Positions 56,105 to 64,000 of a stretch of DNA of 64,000 bases are shown in pieces. Under the pieces are notes generated by a model. The model did no database searches, was not told where the DNA came from, and saw only the letters and a list, made by a program, of their open reading frames with translations. The DNA comes from Burkholderiales bacterium (GTDB lineage Bacteria > Pseudomonadota > Gammaproteobacteria > Burkholderiales > Casimicrobiaceae), in the NCBI GenBank assembly GCA_025927765.1, contig JAICKU010000001.1, positions 62,001 to 126,000 on the forward strand. Reading direction: 5' to 3'. The first letter of the stretch is position 1, and every line of letters begins with the position of its first letter. The translations under genes and the position numbers were made by a program.

Positions 56105-56119
56105 TCTGCGACCCTTGGG

Positions 56120-56437
56120 CTACGGCTTCTTCGCATGCACGACGCCGGTCATGAACGGGTGCACCGTGCATAAGTACGCGTAGTCGCCTTCCTTGTCGAA
56201 CGCGCGCTCGAACGTATCGCCGGTATCGAGCCCCTTCGACGCGAAGCTCTTGTCGCCGGCCGCGATCGTGTGCGGCGTCTCGTCGTGATTGGTCCACACG
56301 ATCGTCGTGCCCGGCGCGACGGCGATCTCCTTCGGCGTGAATGCGAACTTCGCAATGTCGATCTGAACCGTTCCCGCGTGTGCCGCGGTCACGATCGTGA
56401 ACGCGAGCGCGGCCGACAAGGCGCGTGACGTCTTCAT
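56120..56437 (-). CDS. Cupredoxin-domain protein
   Basis: 105 residues with a signal peptide (about 1-21). Type 1 copper ligands are visible: His56 in NHDETPHT, Cys90, His93 and Met96 in YLCTVHPFM. A small periplasmic blue-copper electron carrier or copper binder. It follows the Tat-type phosphoesterase gene by 12 bases on the same strand, and both face the divergent ECF sigma gene. Confidence 0.93.
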   Translation of the reverse strand: MKTSRALSAALAFTIVTAAHAGTVQIDIAKFAFTPKEIAVAPGTTIVWTNHDETPHTIAAGDKSFASKGLDTGDTFERAFDKEGDYAYLCTVHPFMTGVVHAKKP

Positions 56438-56449
56438 CGGTCGTCTCCT

Positions 56450-57412
56450 TCAGCTCGCGAGTGGCGTATCGATCAACGCGAGCTCGTGACGTCCGCGAAC
56501 GACGCTGACGCGCCGCGTGCCGAGCAGCTTGCCGAGCTCGCTTCGGGGAACGGTCACCGGACCCGGCTCGCCGATGCCGGCCTGTCCGGGAGTGGGCAGC
56601 GGATACGCGAGCGACATCGCCGTGTGCAGCGCGACGTTGCCCTCGACCTTCTGCAGGACCTGGTGGATATGGCCGTTCAGCACCGTGACGGAGCCGAACG
56701 GGCGCAACAGCGACATCGCCTGCGCGGAATCGGCCGTGCCCCAGCCCCACGGTGCCCAGATCGTCCACATCGGAATGTGCGCGAGCACGACGATCGGGGT
56801 CGAATGCGACCGGCCGGCGAGGTCGTTCTTCATCCAGGCGAGCTGCTCGTCGCCGAGCGATGCGAGCGTGCCCGGCTTGAAGTTCTCGACGTTGTTGAGC
56901 GCCACGAAATGCACGCCGGCATGGTCGAAGCTGTACCACGCCTTGCCGTTGCCGTCGTGATCGAAGAACTTGAGGTAACCGGACGTGCCGTCGTCGATCG
57001 TGTCGTGCTCGCCGGGCACCGTGTGCACGCGGTCGACGCGCAACGCCTGCAGCAGTTCCTTCGCGCGGCCGAATTCCTCGGGCTTCGACAGATGGCTGAC
57101 GTCGCCGGTATGCACTACGAACGCCGGCGCGGGCGCGAGCGCGTTGATCTCGTCCGTCGCACGGCGGAGGCTGCCGACCACGTCGGGATTCGCATCCTTC
57201 CTGAAGCCGATGTGCGTGTCGCTGATCTGCACGAACGTCAGCGCGTTGCCCGGGGCGGGCTTCATCGCGTCGCCTCGCGTCGCACCGAGCGCGTGCGGCA
57301 CGCCGCCGGTGACGGTCCAGACAAGGGCGGTGCCGCTCCAGGCCGTGAGGCACGAGAGCGCCTTGCGACGGCTGGCGAAGCGGGGTGAGCGGTTGGGATC
57401 CTGCGTGTTCAT
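56450..57412 (-). CDS. Exported metallophosphoesterase (calcineurin-like), Tat-type signal
   Basis: 320 residues from the ATG at 57412 (GGAGGTATCGCG upstream). The N-terminus ASRRKALSCLTAW is Tat-like. Dimetal motifs: QISDTHIG, HTGDVSH, a modified GNHD block reading PGEHD, LAHIPMW, and NGHIHQ. Acts on a phosphate mono- or diester in the periplasm; substrate unknown. Cotranscribed with the cupredoxin gene and divergent from an ECF sigma factor whose control region it shares. Confidence 0.9.
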   Translation of the reverse strand: MNTQDPNRSPRFASRRKALSCLTAWSGTALVWTVTGGVPHALGATRGDAMKPAPGNALTFVQISDTHIGFRKDANPDVVGSLRRATDEINALAPAPAFVVHTGDVSHLSKPEEFGRAKELLQALRVDRVHTVPGEHDTIDDGTSGYLKFFDHDGNGKAWYSFDHAGVHFVALNNVENFKPGTLASLGDEQLAWMKNDLAGRSHSTPIVVLAHIPMWTIWAPWGWGTADSAQAMSLLRPFGSVTVLNGHIHQVLQKVEGNVALHTAMSLAYPLPTPGQAGIGEPGPVTVPRSELGKLLGTRRVSVVRGRHELALIDTPLAS

Positions 57413-57502
57413 CGCGATACCTCCGGGGTCGGTGATCGGGGTCCTTCCGTCACGCCTTACTCCCGGCACGCGACCGATATTCCGCTTCGCACTGCACGGC
57501 TG

Positions 57503-57531
57503 CCGCGGGAATAAAGTGACTGCTCCCGCGG
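57503..57531. promoter_or_regulatory. Inverted repeat between phosphoesterase and ECF sigma genes
   Basis: CCGCGGGA and TCCCGCGG pair across 13 bases. Inside lie GGGAATAAA (57507-57515) and GTGAC-N2-CTCCCGCG (57516-57530). The second motif recurs at 58944-58958 ahead of the small exported gene, so these are candidate ECF-sigma promoter elements; which strand is read is unclear. Confidence 0.5.
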
Positions 57532-57585
57532 TACACGAGTCGACGCGGCCCGACACGACGTGCAACGGGCGCGGAGGAGCAGCGC

Positions 57586-58125
57586 TTGTCGGACCACGCT
57601 CGTTTCGAGAAGCTCGTGATGCCGCATCTGGGGGCCGCCTACAACCTGGCGCGCTGGCTTGCGCGCGACGGGCACGACGCCGAGGACATCGTGCAGGACG
57701 CGTGCATTCGCGCGCTGAAGTACGTCGATTCGCTCAACCGAAGCGAGGCGAGGGCATGGTTCCTGACGATCGTGCGGCACGCGTTCTACGACTGGTGCGA
57801 GCGCAACCGCCCGGCGGACATCGCGCACGACGACGGCAGCGCGCTCGAAGCGGCAGTCGATCACAACGCGATCGACCCCGAGCAGGCGGTGCTGCGCCGC
57901 GCTGAATCGAAGGCGATCGCCGACGCCGTCGCCGAACTGCCGCTCGCGTTTCGCGAGGTGCTGATCCTGCGGGAGATGGAAGACCTGTCGTACAAGGAGA
58001 TCGCGCGCATCGCCGACATTCCCATCGGCACCGTGATGTCGCGGCTCGCACGCGCGAGGGCGTTGCTGCAGGGCTCGCCGCGCCTTCGCGCCATCGGAGA
58101 ACGAACGTCGGGAGGCGAGCGGTGA
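57586..58125 (+). CDS. ECF-type RNA polymerase sigma factor
   Basis: 179 residues from a TTG, with a strong GGAGGAG site. Region 2 (about 8-75) contains YNLARWLARDGHDAEDIVQD and region 4 (about 110-165) contains ELPLAFREVLILREME and IPIGTVMSRLARAR. Regions 1 and 3 are missing, as in extracytoplasmic function sigma factors. The stop overlaps the anti-sigma start. Likely autoregulated through the inverted-repeat region upstream. Confidence 0.94.
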   Translation: MSDHARFEKLVMPHLGAAYNLARWLARDGHDAEDIVQDACIRALKYVDSLNRSEARAWFLTIVRHAFYDWCERNRPADIAHDDGSALEAAVDHNAIDPEQAVLRRAESKAIADAVAELPLAFREVLILREMEDLSYKEIARIADIPIGTVMSRLARARALLQGSPRLRAIGERTSGGER

Positions 58126-58925
58126 AGTGCGACCAGACGCAACCGTTGATTGCGCCGTACGTCGACGGCGAACTCGACACGCTGCGGCGACGCTTCGTCG
58201 AGAAACATCTGAAGAACTGCGCGCCGTGTGCCGAGCAGCATGCGGACCTCGTTGCACTGCGCCAACGCATTCGCACCGAAGTGCCGTACTTCGCTGCGGC
58301 GCCGGCGCTCGCCGAGCGTGTGCGCGCGATCGTGGCGGCGACGCCGCCCGCCGGTTCTTCGGGCCGGCCGCACAAGCGCGAACGCTGGCCACGGCTTTCG
58401 GTCGGCGTTTCGCGGCACTGGCAATGGCTCGCCAGTGGCGCAGTCGGTGGCTGCGCCGCCACGGTGCTCGCGTTCGTGGCAGGCACCGCCGTCCTCGATT
58501 GGCAGGCGAGCCAGAACGTGGTCGCGCAGGCGGTGACGAGGCACGTGCAGGCGACGCTCGGCCATCGCCTGGTCGACGTCGCGTCTTCCGATCAGCACAC
58601 CGTGAAGCCGTGGCTGTCGGCACGCCTCGATTATTCGCCGCCGGTGCACGACCTCGCTGCGGAAGGCTTTCCGCTCCTCGGCGGCCGCCTCGACACGCTC
58701 GGTGGCCGCAAGGTCGCCACGCTCGTCTACGGCTATCGCAAGCACACGATCGACGTGTTCGTGCAGCCGGACTCGTTCGACATGCCGTCGTCGCACGAGC
58801 TTCGCGGCTTCAACGTCGCGCATCGGCGTGCGGCAGGGTGGGACTGGCTCGCGGTGTCCGATGCAAGCCCGGACGTTCTGAACGGATTCGTTTCGCAGCT
58901 CGTCAGCGCGGCGACCGCGAAGTAG
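58122..58925 (+). CDS. Zinc-finger anti-sigma factor, membrane-bound
   Basis: 267 residues. The N-terminal cytoplasmic zinc finger has His34-x3-Cys-x2-Cys in KHLKNCAPCAEQ; a single membrane helix lies at about 105-122 (GAVGGCAATVLAFVAGTAV); the C-terminal periplasmic domain (about 125-267) would be the sensor. It should hold the sigma factor inactive until an envelope signal. Overlaps the sigma gene by four bases. Confidence 0.92.
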   Translation: MKCDQTQPLIAPYVDGELDTLRRRFVEKHLKNCAPCAEQHADLVALRQRIRTEVPYFAAAPALAERVRAIVAATPPAGSSGRPHKRERWPRLSVGVSRHWQWLASGAVGGCAATVLAFVAGTAVLDWQASQNVVAQAVTRHVQATLGHRLVDVASSDQHTVKPWLSARLDYSPPVHDLAAEGFPLLGGRLDTLGGRKVATLVYGYRKHTIDVFVQPDSFDMPSSHELRGFNVAHRRAAGWDWLAVSDASPDVLNGFVSQLVSAATAK

Positions 58926-58943
58926 TGGCGCGCGGCCGCGACC

Positions 58944-58967
58944 GTGACAACTCCCGCGTTATTCCCG
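58944..58967 (+). promoter_or_regulatory. Second copy of the GTGAC-N2-CTCCCGCG box before a small exported protein
   Basis: GTGACAACTCCCGCG at 58944-58958 matches 13 of 15 bases of the box at 57516-57530, and is followed by TTATTCCCG, the reverse complement of the GGGAATAA also found there. It lies about 100 bases before the start codon at 59046. Confidence 0.5.
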
Positions 58968-59045
58968 TTCGCATAAACGCTTCTTTGCGCCGGTCTGCCA
59001 ATCGAGCGCCCTGAAACGCTCGTTCATTTCCGAAAAGGAGAAGCC

Positions 59046-59378
59046 ATGAATCGCAAGTTCACGAACAGCCACCTGATCGCCGCCGTTGCATCGACGCTCT
59101 GCGCATCGGCCGCGCTGGCTGACGACAACAGCATGAGCGTGCTGACCGGCGAGTCGTACGCGTATTTCAACCATCTGGATTACAGCGCGGGCAGGTTCAA
59201 CGTCGCGCACGCACCGGAGCGTGGCGATGCCGCGGTGCAGGCGCGGCAGGCCGTGGAGCACGACACGGCGATGAAGATGCCGCAGGCGCCTCGCGATGCG
59301 GCGGACACGCCGATCCTGCTCGCCGAGCGGCCGCGCATCGCATTCCGCAGCCCGTTCCGCGACGACACCGGCGCGTGA
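59046..59378 (+). CDS. Small exported protein, candidate member of the ECF regulon
   Basis: 110 residues, start preceded by AAAGGAGAAGCC. Signal peptide (about 1-25, ending ALADDN). The mature part has SYAYFNHLDYSAGRFNVAHAP and a Pro/Arg-rich tail, with no recognisable domain. Because its upstream region shares a box with the sigma-factor control region, it may be a target of that sigma factor. It ends one base before the convergent AEC transporter gene. Confidence 0.7.
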   Translation: MNRKFTNSHLIAAVASTLCASAALADDNSMSVLTGESYAYFNHLDYSAGRFNVAHAPERGDAAVQARQAVEHDTAMKMPQAPRDAADTPILLAERPRIAFRSPFRDDTGA

Positions 59379-59379
59379 T

Positions 59380-60270
59380 CTATAAACCCGGCGGAACCGG
59401 GAGCGCGATCGCGAGGCCGAGCGGTACGAACGCGATCGCCATCAGGTTGCCGATCAGCACGATCGAGGCGACCTTGCCCGGTTCCTGCCGGAATTGCTCG
59501 GCCACCATGAAGTTCAGCACCGCCGGCGGCAGGCTGCCGAACAGGATCAGCAGGCCGCGTTGCGTAGCGTCGAGATCGAGCACGAACGTGAGCAGCCACG
59601 CGCTCGCGATGCCCGTCAGCGGGCACACGATGCCGCCGACCGCGCCGATGCGCCAGTCGGCGAAGCTCGACTCGAAGAGGCGCACGCCGAGCGACAGCAG
59701 CATCATCGGAATCAGCGCGTCGCCCACCATCCTGATCGCGACCGACGACCATTCCGGCATGGGCGGATGCGAAAGCGCGAATGCGAAGCCGGCGACGGTC
59801 GCGATCACCATCGGGTTTCGCAGCAGGTTCCCGAAGCGCGCGCGGTGGTCGATCATCCACGTGCCGAGCGTGAACTGCAACAGGTTCGAGATCGTGAACA
59901 GCGCGACCATCGGCGAGAAGCCGGCGGTGCCATACGCGAGTGCGGCGAGCGGCAGGCCCATGTTGCCGCAGTTGTTGAACATCATCGGCGGCACGAACGT
60001 GCGCACCTCGGCGTGCATCGCGCGCGCCACGGGCCACGCGAGCAACCCCGAGCCCAGCACGACGCCCACGCTGCCGAGCAGCAACCCGCTGTTGGCGCCG
60101 ACGTCGAACGACTTGCTCGCGAGTGCCGAGAACACGAGCGCCGGCGCCAGCACGTTCATGCTGATGCGGTTCACCGACGCCATGTCGGGCTTCACGCGCC
60201 ACGCGTAGAGCCAGCCGAGCGCGATCACGGAGAACACCGGCAGGATGATGCCGGCGATGCGCGCGAGCAT
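59380..60270 (-). CDS. AEC-family permease
   Basis: 296 residues, about ten helices in two halves. VNRISMNVLAPALVFSALAS and MMFNNCGNMGLPLAALAYG are the conserved regions of auxin-efflux-carrier-type transporters, which in bacteria move dicarboxylates or malonate. Six bases beyond the hslU stop on the same strand, so cotranscribed, an unusual neighbour for hslU. Confidence 0.92.
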   Translation of the reverse strand: MLARIAGIILPVFSVIALGWLYAWRVKPDMASVNRISMNVLAPALVFSALASKSFDVGANSGLLLGSVGVVLGSGLLAWPVARAMHAEVRTFVPPMMFNNCGNMGLPLAALAYGTAGFSPMVALFTISNLLQFTLGTWMIDHRARFGNLLRNPMVIATVAGFAFALSHPPMPEWSSVAIRMVGDALIPMMLLSLGVRLFESSFADWRIGAVGGIVCPLTGIASAWLLTFVLDLDATQRGLLILFGSLPPAVLNFMVAEQFRQEPGKVASIVLIGNLMAIAFVPLGLAIALPVPPGL

Positions 60271-60276
60271 CAGCCG

Positions 60277-61608
60277 CTACAGGATGTACTGCGCCAGATT
60301 GTCGTCGCCGGCGATCCCCGCGAGCCGCCGGTCGACGAATGCCGCGTCGATCGGTACCGTCTCGCCCGTGCGCCGCGCCGCGTGGAACGACACGTCCTCG
60401 AGCAGCCGTTCCATCACGGTGTAGAGACGCCGCGCACCGATGTTCTCCTGCCGCTCGTTCACCGCATGCGCGATCTCCGCGATGCGGCGAATGCCGTCCT
60501 GCCGGAACTCGAGATGCACCTGCTCCGTGCCGAGAAGCGCCTCGTACTGCCGCGTGAGGCACGCATCGGTGGCGGTGAGAATGCGCTCGAAATCTCCGAC
60601 CGACAGCGGCGCGAGCTCGACGCGAATCGGCAGCCGGCCCTGCAGCTCGGGGATGAGGTCGGACGGTTTCGACAGGTGAAACGCGCCCGACGCGATGAAC
60701 AGCATGTGATCGGTCTTGATCATTCCGTACTTCGTCGTGACCGTCGTGCCCTCGACGAGCGGCAGCAGGTCGCGTTGCACGCCCTGGCGCGACACGTCGG
60801 CGCCGTGTGCGTCGGTGCGCGCGGCGATCTTGTCGATCTCGTCGATGAACACGATGCCGTTCTGCTCGGCGGCCGCAAGCGCGCGGGTCTTGATGTCGTC
60901 GTCGTTGACGAGCTTGCCGGCCTCCTCGTCAGTGAGCTGGCGCAGCGCGTCGGGCACCTTCATGCGCTTCACCTTGTGCCGGCCGCCGCCCATCTGCTGG
61001 AACATGCCCTGGATCTGCGACGTCAGGTCCTCCATGCCCGGCGGCGCGAGGATGTCCATCGACGGCGGCGACACCGTCACCTCGATGTCGATCTCCTTGT
61101 CGTCGAGCTGGCCTTCGCGCAGCATCTTGCGAAAGCGCTGGCGCGTTCCCGAGTCCGCCGGCTTCATGTCGTCGAAATTGACTTCGCGCGCCGGCGGCAA
61201 CAGCACGTCGAGGATGCGCTCCTCGGCGGCGTCGGCCGCGCGGTCGCGCACGCGCCGCGTTTCGCTCTCGCGCGTCTGCTTGATCGATACTTCGACGAGA
61301 TCGCGCACGATCGTGTCGACGTCGCGGCCGACGTAGCCCACCTCGGTGAACTTCGTCGCCTCTACCTTCACGAACGGCGCGTCGGCGAGGCGCGCCAGGC
61401 GCCGCGCGATCTCGGTCTTGCCGACTCCGGTGGGCCCGATCAACAGGATGTTCTTCGGCGTGATCTCCTGCCGCAGCGGCTCGGGCACCTGCTGGCGCCG
61501 CCAGCGATTGCGCAGGGCGATCGCGACCGCGCGCTTGGCCGCATCCTGCCCGACGATGTGCTTGTCGAGCTCCGAGACGATCTCTTCGGGCGTCATCGGC
61601 AATGCCAT
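60277..61608 (-). CDS. hslU: ATP-dependent protease ATPase subunit HslU
   Basis: 443 residues, normal length. Walker [10 protein letters not shown], the HslU I-domain (about 110-240), pore loop GYVGRD, and the C-terminal DNLAQYIL tail that inserts into HslV are all present. HslU unfolds substrates for the HslV peptidase. In most Proteobacteria hslV lies directly upstream; here the upstream gene is a secreted esterase separated by a terminator, so hslV must be elsewhere or missing. Confidence 0.97.
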   Translation of the reverse strand: MALPMTPEEIVSELDKHIVGQDAAKRAVAIALRNRWRRQQVPEPLRQEITPKNILLIGPTGVGKTEIARRLARLADAPFVKVEATKFTEVGYVGRDVDTIVRDLVEVSIKQTRESETRRVRDRAADAAEERILDVLLPPAREVNFDDMKPADSGTRQRFRKMLREGQLDDKEIDIEVTVSPPSMDILAPPGMEDLTSQIQGMFQQMGGGRHKVKRMKVPDALRQLTDEEAGKLVNDDDIKTRALAAAEQNGIVFIDEIDKIAARTDAHGADVSRQGVQRDLLPLVEGTTVTTKYGMIKTDHMLFIASGAFHLSKPSDLIPELQGRLPIRVELAPLSVGDFERILTATDACLTRQYEALLGTEQVHLEFRQDGIRRIAEIAHAVNERQENIGARRLYTVMERLLEDVSFHAARRTGETVPIDAAFVDRRLAGIAGDDNLAQYIL

Positions 61609-61628
61609 TGCAATCCCCAGAAATGAAA

Positions 61629-61652
61629 CGGCCGCCGGAAAATCGGCGGCCG
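61629..61652 (-). terminator. Strong hairpin between the esterase gene and hslU
   Basis: CGGCCGCCG and CGGCGGCCG form a 9-bp stem with loop GAAAAT. On the minus strand it is followed by TTTCATTTCT, a T-rich run, so it should stop transcripts of the esterase gene before hslU. Confidence 0.7.
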
Positions 61653-61688
61653 CTCCATTTTAACGCGCGGTCCCCCGCGCCAGCGTGG

Positions 61689-63275
61689 CTACGGCGCGAC
61701 GTAGAGATTCGTGCAATTGCCCGCTTGCGACGGATTCGCCTCGATCGCGCCGTCGAGCGGGATGCATTGGCTCGGCGGCAGCGCCGCGTTCTTCTCGACG
61801 TGCGCGACGAGGAGATCGAACGCCTTCTGCGCGTACGGCTGGATCACGCGCAGCTCGGGAAACGCGTTCGGCAGCGCGTAGGACTCGATGTGATTGCCGT
61901 TCTGCACCTCGTAGAGACGGTATTGCGCATTGCGATGCGCGTTGTTCCCGTTGCGCGAATCGTTCACCGCGTCCTCGTACGCGCGTGCCTGGCGCTTGAT
62001 CGGCAGCAGCGCGTCCATCGTGCCGGCGACCGTGATCAGCGGCTTCTTGATCTTGCCGGTGGTTTCCACCGCCGCAACGGAGCTTGCGACGCCCGGAAGT
62101 CCCATGCGCATCACGTAGTCGTAGTTGCCCGGCCCGGCGCCATACGTGTCGTAGGTCGGATCGAAGCGCTGTTGCCACTGGCACGTCGTCACTTCCCAGA
62201 ACTCGTTGTAGTAGTGGCCCCACAGCGAGGCCGTCACCTTGCCCGTCGCATCGCGGTGGACGATGTCCGGCGGGAAGCCGGCGCCGAGGATGTTCTTCGC
62301 CGCCTGGCTGTCCGGGTCGTAGTTCGCCTTGACGTAGTCGGGGAAATTGCGCACGGCCACCGGCAGGTCGATCAGGATGTTTTCCGTGGGATTGATGTAC
62401 GTGCCTTCCCAATCGACGCCGCCGTCGAACAGGTTCGGCGCTTCCTCGACCGCGCGGCGCACCTGGTATCCGCCGTTGGACGTGCCGACGGCGTAGGTCC
62501 GCGACGGGTACTTGTTGTACGTCGCCTTGAGCGCGCTTTGCGCGAGCTGCGCCGTTTCGAGCATGTATTGCGTCCACTGGGTGAAGGGCTTCGGCGGATC
62601 GACGTCGTAGAAGTGCACCCACAGGGTCGACAAGGCGCCGCCCGGCGGATTCACCCGGCAGGACAATCGGTCGTTCTGCGGCTGTGTCGCCGAGAGCGCG
62701 ACGTCGTAGAAATTGAGAACGCCCTTGTTCTGCGACGCGTATGCGTAGCCCTTCGGCAGCACGTAGTCGCTCCATGCCCAGTCGCCGTTGAATTCGCTGC
62801 GTGTGCCGGAAGCGCCGGCGACGACGAGCTTGCCGTTCCAGTCGTCGGGGAAGCGCAGGAGGAAGCGCGCCTGTCCCGCCGGGTCGTCGGCGTACCAGCC
62901 TTCGACCTGGATGCCGGGGACCGGCTTCGTGGTGGGCGCGGGCCCGTTGGAGATCACACCGCGATCCTTGGTCGGCGAATACGAGCCAAAATTGGCGGGC
63001 AGCGTGAATACGCCAGGGATCAGGTCGAGCGCGACGCCCGGCAGCGGTTTCCCGTTCGCGAACGTGGTGAGCGAATCGTCGGGCGGAGTGATCGGCGGAA
63101 CGTTCGTGGCGTTGGCCGTCCGCAGGTCACCCGTGTGAAAGCAAACGACGCCGGTGGCCTTCCCGGTGAGGAAGCGCTCGACGTCCTTGCACGTCGGCGC
63201 GGCGTGGACGGCGACGGACAGCGGCGCGACGGCGAGCGCTGCACAGATCCGGTTCATGACTCGTTGCTGCATCAA
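61689..63275 (-). CDS. Secreted alpha/beta-hydrolase (tannase / 3HB-oligomer hydrolase-like)
   Basis: 528 residues with a signal peptide (about 1-26, ending VHAAP). The nucleophile is Ser266 in GTSNGGYQ; a catalytic Asp is likely in AGTMDALLP and a His in NGNHIESY. Several Cys suggest disulfides. The overall pattern (FPDDWNGKLVVAGASG, GVDWEGTYIN) resembles large secreted esterases that act on tannins, feruloyl esters or 3-hydroxybutyrate oligomers. Substrate cannot be decided by eye. Confidence 0.75.
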   Translation of the reverse strand: MMQQRVMNRICAALAVAPLSVAVHAAPTCKDVERFLTGKATGVVCFHTGDLRTANATNVPPITPPDDSLTTFANGKPLPGVALDLIPGVFTLPANFGSYSPTKDRGVISNGPAPTTKPVPGIQVEGWYADDPAGQARFLLRFPDDWNGKLVVAGASGTRSEFNGDWAWSDYVLPKGYAYASQNKGVLNFYDVALSATQPQNDRLSCRVNPPGGALSTLWVHFYDVDPPKPFTQWTQYMLETAQLAQSALKATYNKYPSRTYAVGTSNGGYQVRRAVEEAPNLFDGGVDWEGTYINPTENILIDLPVAVRNFPDYVKANYDPDSQAAKNILGAGFPPDIVHRDATGKVTASLWGHYYNEFWEVTTCQWQQRFDPTYDTYGAGPGNYDYVMRMGLPGVASSVAAVETTGKIKKPLITVAGTMDALLPIKRQARAYEDAVNDSRNGNNAHRNAQYRLYEVQNGNHIESYALPNAFPELRVIQPYAQKAFDLLVAHVEKNAALPPSQCIPLDGAIEANPSQAGNCTNLYVAP

Positions 63276-63391
63276 TGATCTCCTGTCATCGAGGGAGCGG
63301 CCGCTGTTCGAAGGAAGCGAGCAGGGCGGCCGGTTGTAGCGCCCACGTCGTCGCGCGACATGCGTGCCGGACCCGCGATGCTAACGAAAAT

Positions 63392-63414
63392 CGTCACGTG
63401 ACGCGACGCGTCAC
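63392..63414. promoter_or_regulatory. Overlapping palindromes with three GTGAC/GTCAC half-sites
   Basis: CGTCACGTGACG (63392-63403) is a perfect palindrome and overlaps GTGACGCG-A-CGCGTCAC (63398-63414), also perfect. They lie in the 228-base divergent gap between the esterase and the SodC-like lipoprotein, a normal place for an operator. No regulator gene is nearby. Confidence 0.45.
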
Positions 63415-63503
63415 TTTTCCAGCCGACAAGCGGCGCGCCAGCCGGAGACAGTGGCCGCCATGCGACAATCGCAGGATTGCGGCCTGACAATAGGGATGCT
63501 CGT

Positions 63504-64000
63504 TTGCGTGTGTCGAAGGGGTTGCTGGGAGCGCTGCTCGTCGTTTCGCTCGCCGGCTGTTCGGGAGTCAATTTCCACCTCGGATCGGTGCGCGACGAGC
63601 CGGCACGGCCGAAGGTCACCGGCTACGGGCAGGAAGCGAACCTGCGTGCCATCAACGGCTCGGCGGTGTTCGGCAAGATTCGCGTGATCGACCGCGGCAG
63701 CGACGATGCGAGCATGCTCGTGTCGATGATGAACGTGCCGCCCGGCGCCTATCGAATCGCGCTGCACGAGCGACCCAACTGCTCGTCGCCGAACGGCTTT
63801 TCGGCCGGTCCGCTGTGGGCGCCGGCGGGGCGCGATGCCGGGACCATGATTCCGGTGCAGTACATCAACTCGGAAGATCGTGTGGGGATGACGATTCGCC
63901 TCTCGGGCGTCCGCACGACGGGGCCGAACGGGGTCGCAGGCCACAGCGTCGTCGTCTACGCGGGGCCCCGCATCACGCCCGCGCAACCCGATGTGCCGAA
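63504..64000 (+). CDS. SodC-like lipoprotein lacking metal ligands, 3' end outside window
   Basis: At least 165 residues, open to the window edge. I chose the TTG at 63504 (AGGGA upstream); a GTG at 63510 is also in frame. The lipobox LAGC predicts lipidation near residue 19. The region ALHERPNCSSPNGFSAGPLW resembles the copper/zinc superoxide dismutase segment with its disulfide Cys, and VAGHSVVVYAGP the C-terminal strand. However, the His-x-Asn-Pro block and the last His ligand are replaced (LWAP, VYAG), so it probably does not bind copper and zinc as an enzyme. Confidence 0.65.
   Translation, partial: MRVSKGLLGALLVVSLAGCSGVNFHLGSVRDEPARPKVTGYGQEANLRAINGSAVFGKIRVIDRGSDDASMLVSMMNVPPGAYRIALHERPNCSSPNGFSAGPLWAPAGRDAGTMIPVQYINSEDRVGMTIRLSGVRTTGPNGVAGHSVVVYAGPRITPAQPDVP

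Overview
The window is a high-GC (roughly two-thirds G+C by eye), gene-dense piece of a chromosome from what is most likely a betaproteobacterium of the Burkholderiales type. The leuS-lptE-holA order, the SoxC/SoxD-like pair, the fused LivM-LivG transporter subunit, the DUF2868/DUF3482 pair and the PA0069-type radical SAM protein all fit that group; the assignment is inference. I see no rRNA, tRNA, CRISPR array, prophage or intact insertion sequence. No gene-free gap exceeds 300 bases.

Layout. 1-2 kb: end of an atypical SDR and three small exported proteins, two of them paralogous lipoproteins. 2-5.7 kb: periplasmic binding protein, hybrid histidine kinase and LuxR-type response regulator, overlapping or nearly so, followed by a UbiD-family decarboxylase. 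7.5-13 kb: small envelope proteins, a cupin, then pip-bioA-dacB. 12.8-24.6 kb: a sugar-acid catabolic region with two FAH-superfamily enzymes (one very like the 2-keto-3-deoxy-xylonate dehydratase XylX), a deoxy-sugar-acid SDR, a dienelactone hydrolase, a UxaA-family dehydratase, a four-gene sugar ABC transporter and an IlvD/Edd pentonate dehydratase. A perfect inverted repeat at 16633-16657 sits between its two divergent arms. 24.6-30.2 kb: small membrane proteins, beta-carbonic anhydrase, a GT4/glycogen-debranching pair and a PfpI protein. 30.3-36 kb: a MarR regulator divergent from a branched-chain-type ABC transporter. 36-42.9 kb: transporters, an RraA-like protein, radical SAM, TMEM175-like channel, and the DUF2868/DUF3482 pair. 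42.9-47.7 kb: SoxC/SoxD-like, MetY, a hydrolase, RsmE. 47.7-53.8 kb: UspA, DHA2 efflux pump, holA, lptE, leuS. 54-59.4 kb: ScsB/DsbD-type reductase, cupredoxin, Tat phosphoesterase, ECF sigma and zinc-finger anti-sigma, small exported protein. 59.4-64 kb: AEC transporter, hslU without hslV, secreted esterase, and the start of a SodC-like lipoprotein.

The most unusual signal is not a gene. A dispersed palindrome with core AGGGTC-N-GACCCT occurs at least four times, three times exactly between convergent genes. At two of those sites it supplies the stop codons of both neighbours, and the fourth copy lies inside the signal-peptide coding region of lptE. A second class of small repeats consists of tandem heptamers (21534, 30163, 51164) and a 14-bp duplication (30257) placed against gene starts or stops. 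A truncated PIN-domain (VapC) remnant abuts the ABC ATPase stop codon and marks an old rearrangement inside the catabolic region.
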